DNA of 64,000 bases from SAR92 clade bacterium H455 (GCA_024802545.1 CP103416.1:2232001-2296000), one strand, 5' to 3'; shown: positions 17,348-26,914, counted from the first letter of the stretch. The notes: generated by a model not told the origin, from the sequence alone. Numbers and translations are program-made.

Positions 17348-18409
17348 ATGAGCAACCCAGAACAGCTAGCAAAGTTTGAACAGAAAATAGATCCTCAGCT
17401 TCGTGAACTACTCAGGGCTACACCAGACTTACTCCATGACCTACCGACTCTGCGTGAGATACAGGCACGGGTTAGCAATTATCTGCTGGAATACGGCGAC
17501 AATATAAAGCATTCGTCAGAGGTCCTAATCTATGAAGCAGAGGTGCCCCGTACACAAACCAGTGCACCAGTAAAAATCCGTTGCTATGAACCCAAAAATC
17601 GTGAGCGCACTAGGGATGATCAAGACAAACCTCTACCGGTTTTACTCTGGATTCATGGCGGCGGGTTTATTTCCGGAGATGTAAGATCCAATGACAATAT
17701 CTGCGAAAACTTTGTGGTTCAGTGTAACTGCCTTGTGGTCTCGGCAGAGTATCGGCTGACACCTCAGCACCCCTATCCTGCAGGATTTGATGACTGCTAT
17801 GCGGTTCTAGATTGGCTCGCCAGTAGTGGTGTTGAAGAGCTAAATATAGATAGTGACAGAATTGCTGTGGGCGGCTCGAGTGTTGGCGGTTGTCTAGCGG
17901 CCGGTATTGCGCTAAAAGCCTGCGAAACTGATGGCCCTAAGATCAAACATCAACTGCTACTAATTCCGGTACTCGATGACCGCCACATAACACAGTCAAG
18001 CCAAGATATAACCGATCATCGGGTGGTTTGGAATCGCGATCTATCAATGCTCGCCTGGGATGGTTATCTCCATGATGTCTTTGGTGAGACGCCTAGCTAT
18101 GCGGCTCCAGCCCGGACAAAGACCATACCCAACCTGCCCAGCACGTTTATCTCGGTGGAAGAACAGGATATCTTGCGCGATGAATCCATTGTCTATGCTC
18201 AGCGCCTGATGCAAGCCGGCGTGAACACCGAGCTGCACGTCTACCCTGGCACTTTCCATGGGTCTTTTATGGATGTGCCTGAGGCCGATGTTAGCAAACA
18301 GCATATGGCAGATGTTTTTAATTCCTTGAAAAAAGCGCTGAGTGAAAATTTGGACAGTGAAGATGCTGATTGCGGCATACTAAAAGACTGGTTTGAAACT
18401 CCTGTCTGA
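17348..18409 (+). CDS. Alpha/beta hydrolase, hormone-sensitive-lipase (type IV esterase) family
   Basis: 353 residues with the HSL oxyanion motif HGGG at 103-106 and a nucleophile elbow GSSVG with Ser178 (the common family form is GDSAGG). The likely acid is Asp274 in DILRDE and the base His304 in TFHGS. It should hydrolyse carboxylic esters of small or medium chain length in the cytoplasm, since no signal peptide is seen. It stands alone on the plus strand, converging with the SDR of the large minus-strand operon. It may release the alcohol or acid that the operon oxidises. That link is inferred only from proximity. Confidence 0.9.
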   Translation: MSNPEQLAKFEQKIDPQLRELLRATPDLLHDLPTLREIQARVSNYLLEYGDNIKHSSEVLIYEAEVPRTQTSAPVKIRCYEPKNRERTRDDQDKPLPVLLWIHGGGFISGDVRSNDNICENFVVQCNCLVVSAEYRLTPQHPYPAGFDDCYAVLDWLASSGVEELNIDSDRIAVGGSSVGGCLAAGIALKACETDGPKIKHQLLLIPVLDDRHITQSSQDITDHRVVWNRDLSMLAWDGYLHDVFGETPSYAAPARTKTIPNLPSTFISVEEQDILRDESIVYAQRLMQAGVNTELHVYPGTFHGSFMDVPEADVSKQHMADVFNSLKKALSENLDSEDADCGILKDWFETPV

Positions 18410-18428
18410 GTTCATTGAAAGAGCGATA

Positions 18429-19217
18429 TCACATTGTTAAACCGCCATCTACAACCAGCTTGACCCCGGTTATATGATGGGCTTCATCCGATGCAAGAAA
18501 TAGCACGGCATTGGCGATATCCTCAATCTCCTGAAATTCACCCTGTGGTATTTCAGCCTGGTACTCTGCCAATAACGCGGCTGATGAAGTTGTCGACTTA
18601 TCTATTCGCCCTGCTGTAAGACGATTAATCATCGCCGTTTTAATGACACCAGGGTGAATTGAGTTGCAACGGATTTTTGAGCCATCAGTGGCGCAATGCA
18701 TAGCAACTGATTTGGTCATATGGCGGACTGCGGCTTTACTTGCTCCATAAGCCATATTGTTGGGCGTAGGTTCCAAAGAGCCAATAGAAGATATGTTGAT
18801 GATACTGCCGCCTCCGCTTGCTCTGATCAACGGAATCGCGGAGCGGCAACCCAAGAATACTCCCTCTACATTAATTCGATGTATCAATTGCCAGTCCGCT
18901 AGAGTTGCGGTTTCTGGCGTAGACACTGGGTTACCCTCAATACCAGCATTGTTCACTAGGATGTGTAGTTCTTTATACTGCTCCTGTATAGCCTTTATTA
19001 CATGGTTCCATGCGTTTTCGTCACTGACATCTTGGTGGATAAATCTGCAACCCAGAGCCGCTGCCTCAGCCTCACCAAGGGACTTATCAATGTCCGTTAT
19101 TATCACTTGAACACCGCTTAAAACCAGCGCTTGGGATATCCCAAGCCCCAGCCCTGATGCGCCCCCTGTAACCAGTGCGACTTTGTTTTTCAAACTAGGC
19201 GAGTATATGGTCATCAA
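18429..19217 (-). CDS. SDR family oxidoreductase
   Basis: 262 residues: TGGASGLG at 17-24, NNAG at 89-92, catalytic S near 143-144, Y157 and K161 (YGASK), and the common C-terminal VVDGG. An aspartate at the end of the second strand (ITDID) favours NAD over NADP. It is the last gene of the minus-strand operon that begins with the aldehyde dehydrogenase at 26914, and follows the EthD-like gene by 16 bases. Expected to interconvert a secondary alcohol and a ketone. Substrate unknown. Confidence 0.9.
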   Translation of the reverse strand: MMTIYSPSLKNKVALVTGGASGLGLGISQALVLSGVQVIITDIDKSLGEAEAAALGCRFIHQDVSDENAWNHVIKAIQEQYKELHILVNNAGIEGNPVSTPETATLADWQLIHRINVEGVFLGCRSAIPLIRASGGGSIINISSIGSLEPTPNNMAYGASKAAVRHMTKSVAMHCATDGSKIRCNSIHPGVIKTAMINRLTAGRIDKSTTSSAALLAEYQAEIPQGEFQEIEDIANAVLFLASDEAHHITGVKLVVDGGLTM

Positions 19218-19233
19218 GTCAGTTCCAAATTGG

Positions 19234-19980
19234 TCAGCTACATACTGCTATGGGAATGCTTTGCATAGGTCGGTAGACCCACTCGGCGAAATTGATTAAG
19301 TCAAGAGCTGGAAAGTCGAGAGCATCCTCCGGCAATAGCCCCATACTCTGCATCATTGCTTCAGGTGTTCCCTCCTGCTCGTAGACCGCGATCATTTGAT
19401 AGCTTGGTTGTCGTGCACCAGGCCTTTGATAACCGGTTAGCTCCAAACACTGACCGCTGACCAGTTCAGCAACTTTTAGGGCGTGACGAATATGGCGAGT
19501 GCAGTACCATTCACGGAACTCTTGGTCTGTACCAGGTAACGGATTCGCAAACGCCAGAGTTAACATTTCTTCTCCGGCGATAGCCGAACGGCCTACTTTT
19601 TCACTTACGGGGTAGTACAACCAGGTACTTGGAACGCCGGCAGAGGGCTCCAGCTTATACAGCTGTTCTATCTCTTGAATAATTTTCTCTGCCTGTTCGG
19701 CACCATCTACTGAGAGTTCGATAATGCTCAGATAGTCATCAGGAATATCTTGGTAGGCTCCCTCAGTCACATCCACATCATGTTTCTCAAAATGATTGAC
19801 ACTGAGAACACCCTGTAATTCCGCAAGTCTTGCAGAAAAGGCACTCTTAGACCAACTGACAAATTCCCCCTGCTGATCAGGCTTGGAGCTACTGAGTAAA
19901 AAAATCACGTGACTACGTTGAGTTTTTATTAGCTCCAACGGATTCTCTGTACTAGTTTTGAGCGGTTCTATCCTTGACAT
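19234..19980 (-). CDS. EthD-like / dimeric alpha-beta barrel protein
   Basis: About 248 residues forming two similar halves. The second half, with FREWYCTRHIRHALKVAELV and then a QCLELTGYQ strand, resembles EthD / stress-responsive dimeric alpha-beta barrel domains (pattern F.WY...H...). The first half has a comparable but weaker layout. The ATG at 19980 is preferred over 19992 because GGAGAA lies just before it. No catalytic motif is known for such proteins; some act in degradation of organic compounds. It sits between two SDR genes in the large operon, which suggests a role in the same route. The family assignment is tentative. Confidence 0.6.
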   Translation of the reverse strand: MSRIEPLKTSTENPLELIKTQRSHVIFLLSSSKPDQQGEFVSWSKSAFSARLAELQGVLSVNHFEKHDVDVTEGAYQDIPDDYLSIIELSVDGAEQAEKIIQEIEQLYKLEPSAGVPSTWLYYPVSEKVGRSAIAGEEMLTLAFANPLPGTDQEFREWYCTRHIRHALKVAELVSGQCLELTGYQRPGARQPSYQMIAVYEQEGTPEAMMQSMGLLPEDALDFPALDLINFAEWVYRPMQSIPIAVCS

Positions 19981-20026
19981 ATTGTTCTCCATTTATTCAT
20001 TACAATTCATTAGAAATGATCCTGCG

Positions 20027-20779
20027 CTAACTCAGTACAGTCCCGCAGTCGACATTAAGTGCCTGTCCAGTAATATTTTTTGCTCTGGGAGAGGCAAAAA
20101 AGGCTACTGCACAGCCGATGTCTTGGGCACTAAGTGGGCGCTTTAAAATTCTTTCGTCAATGATATTTTCTAGCAGTCCTTCACCGTTGGATGAAAAACT
20201 ATCAGCCATTCTAGTCATCACCCCGCCAGGGCAAACTGCATTGACATTGATATTGTCAGCACCCAATTTTATCGCAAGTGACTGTGTCAAATTGATCACA
20301 GCAGCTTTAGATGCTGAGTAAGCTGGTGTGTCCGCCCATGGGGAGCGACCGTTAATTGAGGCTATATTGACAATATTTCCTGTATGCGCAGCTTTAAAGT
20401 GCGGTACCAATGCCGTGACCATCCGCCAAATACCAAAAAGATTAATATCAAAGCATTGATTAAATTGCTCTATGGTTGAGTCAGTATTGAGATTCTCCCT
20501 GTGTATACCGGCATTATTCACCAAGATATCAATCTGCCCAAAATGCCCTATACCATGACCAACAGATTTATTAACTGATTTATCATCTGACACATCTAAA
20601 GCTAAAGGTAAAACATCCCAGTCTAGTGATCGCATTTCATCTGCTGTAGCTTGAGCAGCGTTTAAGTCGATATCGCCTATGACTACGCGCGCTCCAGCGG
20701 CAGCCAATTCAGTGGCTATTCCTTTACCTATGCCCTGAGCACCTCCGGTCACTAGTGCAACCTTAGATTTCAAATCCAT
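20027..20779 (-). CDS. SDR family oxidoreductase
   Basis: 250 residues with TGGAQGIG at 11-18, an acidic residue after the second strand (IGDID, suggesting NAD), NNAG at 88-91, a catalytic Ser near 141, Y154 and K158 (YSASK), and a C-terminal NVDCG. It is closest in the window to the SDR at 525-1343. In both places the SDR is encoded just downstream of E1-beta, or E1-beta/lipoyl/E2, genes. It probably makes or uses the 2-oxoacid or its hydroxy precursor. That role is inferred from context. Confidence 0.9.
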   Translation of the reverse strand: MDLKSKVALVTGGAQGIGKGIATELAAAGARVVIGDIDLNAAQATADEMRSLDWDVLPLALDVSDDKSVNKSVGHGIGHFGQIDILVNNAGIHRENLNTDSTIEQFNQCFDINLFGIWRMVTALVPHFKAAHTGNIVNIASINGRSPWADTPAYSASKAAVINLTQSLAIKLGADNINVNAVCPGGVMTRMADSFSSNGEGLLENIIDERILKRPLSAQDIGCAVAFFASPRAKNITGQALNVDCGTVLS

Positions 20780-20875
20780 TATTACTATTCCGCTGTAAGT
20801 TATTCATACCATTCTAAAAGGCACTGTATAGCCAGACTGCATAGCCAGATATACCTAGACCTCTTCTCATAAAAG

Positions 20876-21610
20876 CTACAACTCAGACAAAAGACTTTTA
20901 GGGTTTTCTAAATAGGCTGATAGAGATGTCAGAAACCCAGCGCCAATTGCGCCATCTACAGCGCGGTGATCAACAGAGAGTGTCACTCGCATTACTGTTC
21001 GGATAACAGCTTCATTATCTACAACAATCACTTTTTTCTTGGCCCGTGCAGCAGCTAAAATGGCTATCTGAGGAGGATTGATAATTGCATCGAATTGATC
21101 AACGCCGTACATACCCATATTAGAAATAGTGAATGATCCTCCGCTTATGTCTGACATTTTCAACTGCCCACTGGCCGCGCGAGAAACCAGACTTGCCAAC
21201 TCTCTTGCGATCTCCTGAACGGTTTTTGTCTCAGCCTTTCTCAATACTGGTATAGTTAGACCACCATCAATAGAGACAACAATCGAGATATTCGACTCGG
21301 GAAACTGCACTATCTCGTTATCGCAAAAGTGGCTATTAATCGCAGGCCATTCATTCAGAGCTAAAGCACAGGCTTTGACTATAAAGTCATTAACGGAGAC
21401 TTTGCTCTCAACACTTCGAGCGTTTATCTCTCTGCGCAATCTGAGAAGCTCATCCATCTCTATATCAGCCACCACCCGAAAATGCGGTATTGACTGCTTT
21501 GCCTCTGTCATGCGCGCTGCAATGGCCTTTCGCAATGGTGATAAACGATTTCTTTGGGGGCTTGAACTGGCCTCAGCAACGTCAAGAATATCCTGTTCAA
21601 TTGTATCCAT
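20876..21610 (-). CDS. 2-oxoacid dehydrogenase E2 (dihydrolipoamide acyltransferase), catalytic core only
   Basis: 244 residues covering the 2-oxoacid_dh catalytic domain: LSPLRKAIAARMTEAKQSIPH at 23-43, DFIVKACALAL, and the CoA-acyltransfer motif VDHRAVDG with H215, D219 and G220. It transfers the acyl group from lipoate to CoA. Unlike usual E2 proteins of 400 residues or more it has no lipoyl domain and no recognisable subunit-binding domain. The lipoyl domain is a separate gene ending 5 bases upstream in another frame. It follows E1-alpha and E1-beta in the operon. No E3 (lipoamide dehydrogenase) gene is present in the window, so a shared E3 must serve. Confidence 0.93.
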   Translation of the reverse strand: MDTIEQDILDVAEASSSPQRNRLSPLRKAIAARMTEAKQSIPHFRVVADIEMDELLRLRREINARSVESKVSVNDFIVKACALALNEWPAINSHFCDNEIVQFPESNISIVVSIDGGLTIPVLRKAETKTVQEIARELASLVSRAASGQLKMSDISGGSFTISNMGMYGVDQFDAIINPPQIAILAAARAKKKVIVVDNEAVIRTVMRVTLSVDHRAVDGAIGAGFLTSLSAYLENPKSLLSEL

Positions 21611-21615
21611 AAGGG

Positions 21616-21855
21616 TTATGCCATCTCTAAGAGTGCAATAACAGCCCCAACGTCAGCCGACTCCGTCTCCGCCACAACAATTTTTGTCAACACACCAGAA
21701 ATAGGGGCTTCAACTTCTTCCAGCGCCTTTGCGGTTTCTATTTCAACGAGGACTTCACCCTTAACAATTACTTCACCCTCGCCCTTAAGCCATTTTTGGA
21801 TTGTGCCTTCGGCAATACCCATGCCCGTCTTTGGTATGGTTAATTCTATAGTCAT
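21616..21855 (-). CDS. Free-standing biotin/lipoyl-attachment domain protein
   Basis: A 79-residue lipoyl domain (from ATG 21855, preceded by AGAGAA; an in-frame ATG at 21882 would add 9 residues). IETAKALEEVEAP holds the lipoylated Lys43 in the canonical ETAKA turn, and the hammerhead fold is complete, ending in GAVIALLEMA. It acts as the swinging arm between E1 and E2. It lies between E1-beta and the E2 core, 5 bases before E2. In most species this domain is fused to E2, so here E2 is split into two proteins. Confidence 0.92.
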   Translation of the reverse strand: MTIELTIPKTGMGIAEGTIQKWLKGEGEVIVKGEVLVEIETAKALEEVEAPISGVLTKIVVAETESADVGAVIALLEMA

Positions 21856-21905
21856 AAATAAATTCTCTGGTTGATTATTCAATTAGCTAATATCAGTCTG
21901 CTGAA

Positions 21906-22910
21906 CTACTGAATTCTTTTCACCGCGCTAATAACATCAGCGGCGGTCGGATAGACGATTTTTTCCAACACTGGGCTAAACGGAATATGGACATCTGCTG
22001 TAGTGACCCGCTGAATCGGCTTACGTAAACTTTCAAAAGCCTCTTCAGCTATAACAGCGGCAATCTCTGATGCTGCGCTGTTAGTGCGATGGGCATTGTC
22101 GACAATAACCAGGCGGCCTGTTTTGGCCACTGAACGAATCAACACTTCTTTGTCCAGGGGAACCAAGGTTCGAGGGTCGACAACTTCTGCGGAAATGCCC
22201 TGTTTTTGTAGTGTCTCTGCAGCGGCTAGAACCATCGGCAAACAGGCCCCTATAGACATTATCGTCACGTCGCTACCTGGTCGTTTAATGTCGGCACAGC
22301 CTATGGGTATTAGAAAATCGGGATCGGTTGATACTAGGTCTTTTTTTGCCCAAAGATTACAGTCTTCAAAGATCATCACTGGATCGTCATCACGCACAGC
22401 GGATTTCAGCAGCCCTTTCATATCGGCCGGTGTTGAAGGAACGATGACTTTTAATCCGGGGGCAGACATAAAGAACGGGTAGGGTCTGTCAGAATGCTGC
22501 GCTGCATTGCCAATTTTGTAATACATTCCAGCGCGAAAAACGATCGGCACCTGTATCTGTCCGCCGGTCATGTAACGTAACTTACTGGCCTGATTAATGA
22601 TTTGGTCAGAGGCCAAGTAGGTAAAGCTGGCGATAGTTAGGTCGACAATAGGCCGTAAACCTGTCATCGCGGCACCAATGGCCATTCCGGTAAAGCTGTT
22701 CTCAGAAATCGGCATATTACGCACACGATTTTCATCAAAGCTTCTAACCAGCTCTGTACCACCATAAATTGAGATATCCTCACCGATCAGAACAACTCTC
22801 TCGTCCCGCAGCATCTCTTCCTTCTGCGCTAAGACAATCGCGTCCATGTAGCTCAGCTTAGAGCTGATGAATTTCTCTGCGGTAGGTGGCGCTTTAATGG
22901 TATCTAACAT
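21906..22910 (-). CDS. 2-oxoacid dehydrogenase E1 component, beta subunit
   Basis: 334 residues: pyrimidine-binding transketolase-like domain with GEDISIYGGTELVRSF and SENSFTGMAIGAAMTGLRPI, then the C-terminal domain with VDPRTLVPLD and RLVIVDNAHRT. With E1-alpha (28 bases upstream in the transcript) it forms the ThDP-dependent decarboxylase. Length and order (alpha, beta, lipoyl, E2) match acetoin, branched-chain or pyruvate dehydrogenase complexes of the alpha2beta2 type. Its close paralogue is truncated by the window edge at 2-511. The substrate is not identifiable from sequence alone. Confidence 0.93.
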   Translation of the reverse strand: MLDTIKAPPTAEKFISSKLSYMDAIVLAQKEEMLRDERVVLIGEDISIYGGTELVRSFDENRVRNMPISENSFTGMAIGAAMTGLRPIVDLTIASFTYLASDQIINQASKLRYMTGGQIQVPIVFRAGMYYKIGNAAQHSDRPYPFFMSAPGLKVIVPSTPADMKGLLKSAVRDDDPVMIFEDCNLWAKKDLVSTDPDFLIPIGCADIKRPGSDVTIMSIGACLPMVLAAAETLQKQGISAEVVDPRTLVPLDKEVLIRSVAKTGRLVIVDNAHRTNSAASEIAAVIAEEAFESLRKPIQRVTTADVHIPFSPVLEKIVYPTAADVISAVKRIQ

Positions 22911-22938
22911 AACGATTACGTCCTTTTAAGTTGCTAGG

Positions 22939-23910
22939 CTACGCCGGATAATGAATCGGGTTGCTGTACATGTGTTGATAGAGATCGACTGGGTCCGGAT
23001 AAGCACTTTGTTGCGCAAACTCGACGGCGGCTTGAACTTCAATCTCAACCTCAGTATCTATGGCATCGAGATCTTTTTGACTGACCTCCGGCATAGCCAA
23101 TAACGCGGCTTGAAAAATCGCCAGTGGATCTCTGTTTGCCACATGGTGATCAATCTCCTCTTGGCTGCGATAGGGAATCAGAATATTGAGATTGTCACAG
23201 TGTTCTTCAAATCGGTAAGTCTTGGCTTCGATTAGCGTAGGACCCTCTCCATTGCGCGCTCTAGTGACAGCTTCATTGGTTACCTGATAGACAGCGAGAG
23301 CATCCTGACCATCGACGATCACGCCGGGAATACCATAGCCATTAGCACGCTTGGCAATGTCGGGCTGGCCATGAGATTTCTGCACGGAGGTAGATATTGC
23401 ATAACCATTGTTTTCACAGAAAAAGATCACAGGTAAATTCCACACTGCCGCAAGATTCATCGATTCGCTAAAAGTTCCTTGGTTACTGGCTCCATCACCA
23501 AAAAAGCACAGACTTACTTGATCTGTTCCCCTTACCTGAGCACTAAAGCCTGCTCCGGTTGCCAGTGGGATACCACCGCCAACAATGGCCGACTCACCGA
23601 CAACACCCACGGAGAAATCTGCAAGATGCATTGAACCCCCGCGGCCACGGCAGATACCCGTAACCTTACCCAGTAGCTCGGCCATTAGCGGCGCCAAGTT
23701 GGCGCCCTTGCCTATTGGATGGCCATGTGACCTATGTGTGCCAGCAATGTAATCATCATCTCTAAGGGCCATACAGGCGCCAACAATTGCACCTTCCTGC
23801 CCGATACTTAAATGGCCTTCTACCGGCAGTTTTTTTACCGCTTCTTCAAAAATACGAATGCGCTGCATACGCCGATACATTTCTAGATGTTCAGATATTT
23901 TAAGACTCAT
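22939..23910 (-). CDS. 2-oxoacid dehydrogenase E1 component, alpha subunit
   Basis: 323 residues of the ThDP-binding E1-alpha family. The thiamine-diphosphate/Mg motif runs from GDG at 138-140 to NN at 167-168 (GDGASNQGTFSESMN ... FFCENN). The HRSHGH segment at 59-64 and the CRGRGGSMHLAD segment at 87-97 are conserved in acetoin/pyruvate dehydrogenase alpha subunits. It catalyses decarboxylation of a 2-oxoacid, or C-C cleavage of acetoin, with transfer to lipoate. It lies 66 bases after the symporter gene in the same operon. Confidence 0.93.
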   Translation of the reverse strand: MSLKISEHLEMYRRMQRIRIFEEAVKKLPVEGHLSIGQEGAIVGACMALRDDDYIAGTHRSHGHPIGKGANLAPLMAELLGKVTGICRGRGGSMHLADFSVGVVGESAIVGGGIPLATGAGFSAQVRGTDQVSLCFFGDGASNQGTFSESMNLAAVWNLPVIFFCENNGYAISTSVQKSHGQPDIAKRANGYGIPGVIVDGQDALAVYQVTNEAVTRARNGEGPTLIEAKTYRFEEHCDNLNILIPYRSQEEIDHHVANRDPLAIFQAALLAMPEVSQKDLDAIDTEVEIEVQAAVEFAQQSAYPDPVDLYQHMYSNPIHYPA

Positions 23911-23976
23911 AGCTTTACTTCCTGTAATTTAAAAAGCCCTTGCCATCACCCAGGCAGCCCTTGAGTTATCCCTCGC

Positions 23977-25407
23977 TTAGGCTTTCACGCACCCATCTGG
24001 AGAGTTGTGGCGCGATTCAGTGCTGCCTAGATTGGTCAATCGAGTAACAGACCTGGAGTCTCGCTGCTGGAGACATTTCCTGATTCTTGCATGACGGTTC
24101 GAATCAATGGGAAAATTCCAAATAAGACCGACACTGGCCGTCATAATGACAATTGGAATAATGCAGCAAACGATAATAAGCGGCAGATTATTCGCAGTTG
24201 AAAGATCAGAGTTGGCATCAAAGCCCAGTATTTGTAACATTGGTAATGCTATACCTACTCCCAATCCCATACCTAATTTGTACACCAGATTTATACCTGC
24301 CATATAAGTACCAGCTTGCTCTCCATAGCCTTTTAAATTTCCAAGATCGGAGAGATCACCAATAATTGCCGGCGGCATGGCCCAAGCCGCAGATGTTGAA
24401 AGCCCTATTAAGACAAAACAGACCGCGGCAGCGAGATAACTCTGAGCTGGTATTGCCAGCAAAATAAGCAGAGACAGGGATGTCAGCAGTATTGAGGCAG
24501 ATAAAACCTTATGGCGACCAAAACGATAGGCCGCTCTCACGCAAATTGGCATACCGATAATCGCCGAAACAAAGGCAAGAAATATCAGTGAGATAAATGA
24601 GTTTTCCAATAGCAAGCGATATTTTATAAACAAAACAATAACAGCATTTAAGATGCTCACACCCAATGTAAAGGTAAAGTGGTAAATGAGAAATCGGAGG
24701 AATGGCTTGTTGGTTTTTATTGCCGTTAAAAGCCCGCCACTTCGACGAGGCGAAGTGCTAATGTGACGTTGTTTTTCGCCAAGAAACATTGTAGCTATAA
24801 TCATAAATGGAAGTGTAAAAATAATTGTATAGCTAATTAATCTTAGGATTTGACTCATGGGCGCAGTGTCTGAGAGAAATATAAAGGGTAGTGCAGCACT
24901 AAGAAAAATACCGATAGTAGTACCTGTTTCACGGAATCCAAAGACCCTACTACGGCCTTCATAACAATTTGACATCTCTGCCCCCCAAGCCATGTAGGGA
25001 ACCTGCACAATGGTCCAGAAGACAAAAAATATCGACATCCAGATAATCAAATACTCCTTTCCCGAACCAATAGGCGCATTAAACAAGTAGTAAATACTAA
25101 TGAGTAAAGGCAAGGTTCCGCACAACATCCAAATTTTACGTTTACCAAATTTGGAGCGCGTAACATCAGACATGCGACCGATAACAACATCGGTTATACC
25201 ATCCCAAATATTGGCAATCATAAAAGCCAGACCAGTCCAATAGAGGCTAACTCCCACTTCCGTCACATAGAAAGTCGGGAGATAATTAATAACTGGGGTA
25301 ATCAACATTGCCAGTGGAATAGCCGGGCCAGAGAATGTCAGTAACCGCCTCAATGTCAAGGCTGTATCTCCCTTGGATTGCGTTGAAATCGTTTGGTTGT
25401 CAGGCAT
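23977..25407 (-). CDS. MFS transporter, GPH (glycoside-pentoside-hexuronide):cation symporter family
   Basis: 476 residues with about 12 hydrophobic segments in the inner membrane. The first cytoplasmic loop carries the GPH hallmark NIWDGITDVVIGRMSD followed by SKFGKRK, as in MelB-like Na+ or H+ symporters. Sequence alone cannot name the solute; many marine GPH members sit in clusters for non-sugar organics. The ATG overlaps the end of the aldehyde dehydrogenase gene by 8 bases, so the two are translationally coupled. It likely imports the pathway substrate. Confidence 0.9.
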   Translation of the reverse strand: MPDNQTISTQSKGDTALTLRRLLTFSGPAIPLAMLITPVINYLPTFYVTEVGVSLYWTGLAFMIANIWDGITDVVIGRMSDVTRSKFGKRKIWMLCGTLPLLISIYYLFNAPIGSGKEYLIIWMSIFFVFWTIVQVPYMAWGAEMSNCYEGRSRVFGFRETGTTIGIFLSAALPFIFLSDTAPMSQILRLISYTIIFTLPFMIIATMFLGEKQRHISTSPRRSGGLLTAIKTNKPFLRFLIYHFTFTLGVSILNAVIVLFIKYRLLLENSFISLIFLAFVSAIIGMPICVRAAYRFGRHKVLSASILLTSLSLLILLAIPAQSYLAAAVCFVLIGLSTSAAWAMPPAIIGDLSDLGNLKGYGEQAGTYMAGINLVYKLGMGLGVGIALPMLQILGFDANSDLSTANNLPLIIVCCIIPIVIMTASVGLIWNFPIDSNRHARIRKCLQQRDSRSVTRLTNLGSTESRHNSPDGCVKA

Positions 25408-26914
25408 GATTAAACCACCTCACCTGCGCTCTACAGTAAGAAGCGAGACCGGCAACACCAAACTCGGATCCCACACCGGACATGCCATAAGGCTCTGTTG
25501 AGATAGCCTCAGAGCCCTCCCCTGTCGGTGTTGCCGCATTTACCGTGACCATCCCGGCATGCACTTCAGTGGAAAGACGCATGCCGGCATTAAGATTAGT
25601 GGTCCAGGCATAGGCCGCCAGACCATAGGCAGTCGCGTTGGCGATTTCGATGGCTTCATCTAGGGTGCGAAAGCGGGTAATGGTCAGCACCGGACCAAAT
25701 ATTTCATCTTGGAAGAGCGGATCCTCAACCGATACATTGCCGAACAGTGTCGGCTCCACAAAGAAGCCGTTATTGAAATCCAAACGCTGGCCGCCATACA
25801 TCAAATTGGCAGTCTTGGCTCCGGCTTCGATACAGCCGAGAACCTTTTGCATGTGCTGAAGACTGGCCATGGGACCATAGGTAGTTGACGGATCCAATGG
25901 ATCTCCGGGGCTAACCTTTCGAAATCTCTGAATGATCTTTTCGATTAACTCGATTTCGATTTTTTGCTCTACAATTACTCTTGACCCGGTAACACACAGC
26001 TGACCTTGGTTAAGCAGAATTAACTCGACAATACTGTCGGCGACCTCATCTAGGCCATGGCAATCGGCAAAGACAATCTGTGGTGATTTACCGCCACATT
26101 CCACATGGGCAACTTTCATATTTGATTGACCTGCGTACTGCAACATCAGCTTGCCGACGGCAGTAGAGCCAGTAAAGGCAATCATATTGACATCCATATG
26201 CAGGCCCAGCGTGCGAGCGACTATATTTCCCTGCCCCTGCACCACATTTAAAACTCCGGGGGGAATCCCAGCTTCTGTGGCGAGCTCCGCTAGACGAGTA
26301 GCTGACTGAGGCGACTGCTCTGATGGTTTTAAAACTACGCAGTTACCCGCTGCTAGTGCAGGAGCCACTTTGCTCATAGCGCTAAGGGTTGGGAAATTCC
26401 AGGGGACTACAGCAGCAACTACACCTCGAGGCACTAGCTGCTGAGCAATCAAGCAGCTTTTGTCGCTGTTGTAAGCATCGGCTGTGATGCTCTCCATGGC
26501 ATCGATAGAATAGCGCAAAAGACTTGCTGCACTACTGGCATTGCCAAATAGCAGGCCAATGGGCTTACCCATATCCTCAGCATCGAGCCTATCTAGCTCC
26601 GGTGCATGCTTCTCAATTAGGTTGGCAAAGGCATGTAATAGACTTTGTCGGGTGGCTTTAGCAAGACTTGGCCACAGACCCTTTTCAAAGGCTTCTTTGG
26701 CCGAGGCAACCGCTTGCATGGCATCCAACTCACTGCCTGCGGGCATTGTGATTGATTCACGGCCATTAGCGGGATTAACCAGCTGCAACCTCTCGTCGCT
26801 TGATGATGTAACAGATATACCATTGATATAAGAACGTACTGCGACTTTGCTTTTACTTTCCTTAGCCACAATAGTTTGTGATTTGGTATTACTTTTATTA
26901 ATCACTGCATCCAT
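25400..26914 (-). CDS. Aldehyde dehydrogenase family protein
   Basis: 504 residues, a full-length NAD(P)-dependent aldehyde dehydrogenase. PWNFP at 171-175, FTGSTAVGK at 247-255, the general base E272 in VECGGKSP and the nucleophile C307 in NQGQLCVTGSR. It oxidises an aldehyde to the acid. It is the first gene of the operon that continues with the symporter and the E1/E2 genes, and no strong ribosome site is visible before its ATG. A hairpin at 26964-27010 separates it from the TonB receptor upstream. Confidence 0.93.
   Translation of the reverse strand: MDAVINKSNTKSQTIVAKESKSKVAVRSYINGISVTSSSDERLQLVNPANGRESITMPAGSELDAMQAVASAKEAFEKGLWPSLAKATRQSLLHAFANLIEKHAPELDRLDAEDMGKPIGLLFGNASSAASLLRYSIDAMESITADAYNSDKSCLIAQQLVPRGVVAAVVPWNFPTLSAMSKVAPALAAGNCVVLKPSEQSPQSATRLAELATEAGIPPGVLNVVQGQGNIVARTLGLHMDVNMIAFTGSTAVGKLMLQYAGQSNMKVAHVECGGKSPQIVFADCHGLDEVADSIVELILLNQGQLCVTGSRVIVEQKIEIELIEKIIQRFRKVSPGDPLDPSTTYGPMASLQHMQKVLGCIEAGAKTANLMYGGQRLDFNNGFFVEPTLFGNVSVEDPLFQDEIFGPVLTITRFRTLDEAIEIANATAYGLAAYAWTTNLNAGMRLSTEVHAGMVTVNAATPTGEGSEAISTEPYGMSGVGSEFGVAGLASYCRAQVRWFNHA

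Noticed and set aside
22939-23910. Naming the E1/E2 genes as acetoin dehydrogenase (acoA/acoB)
   Set aside because: The family resemblance is real, but no acetoin-specific neighbour (acoR, acoX, butanediol dehydrogenase) is present, so the substrate was left open.
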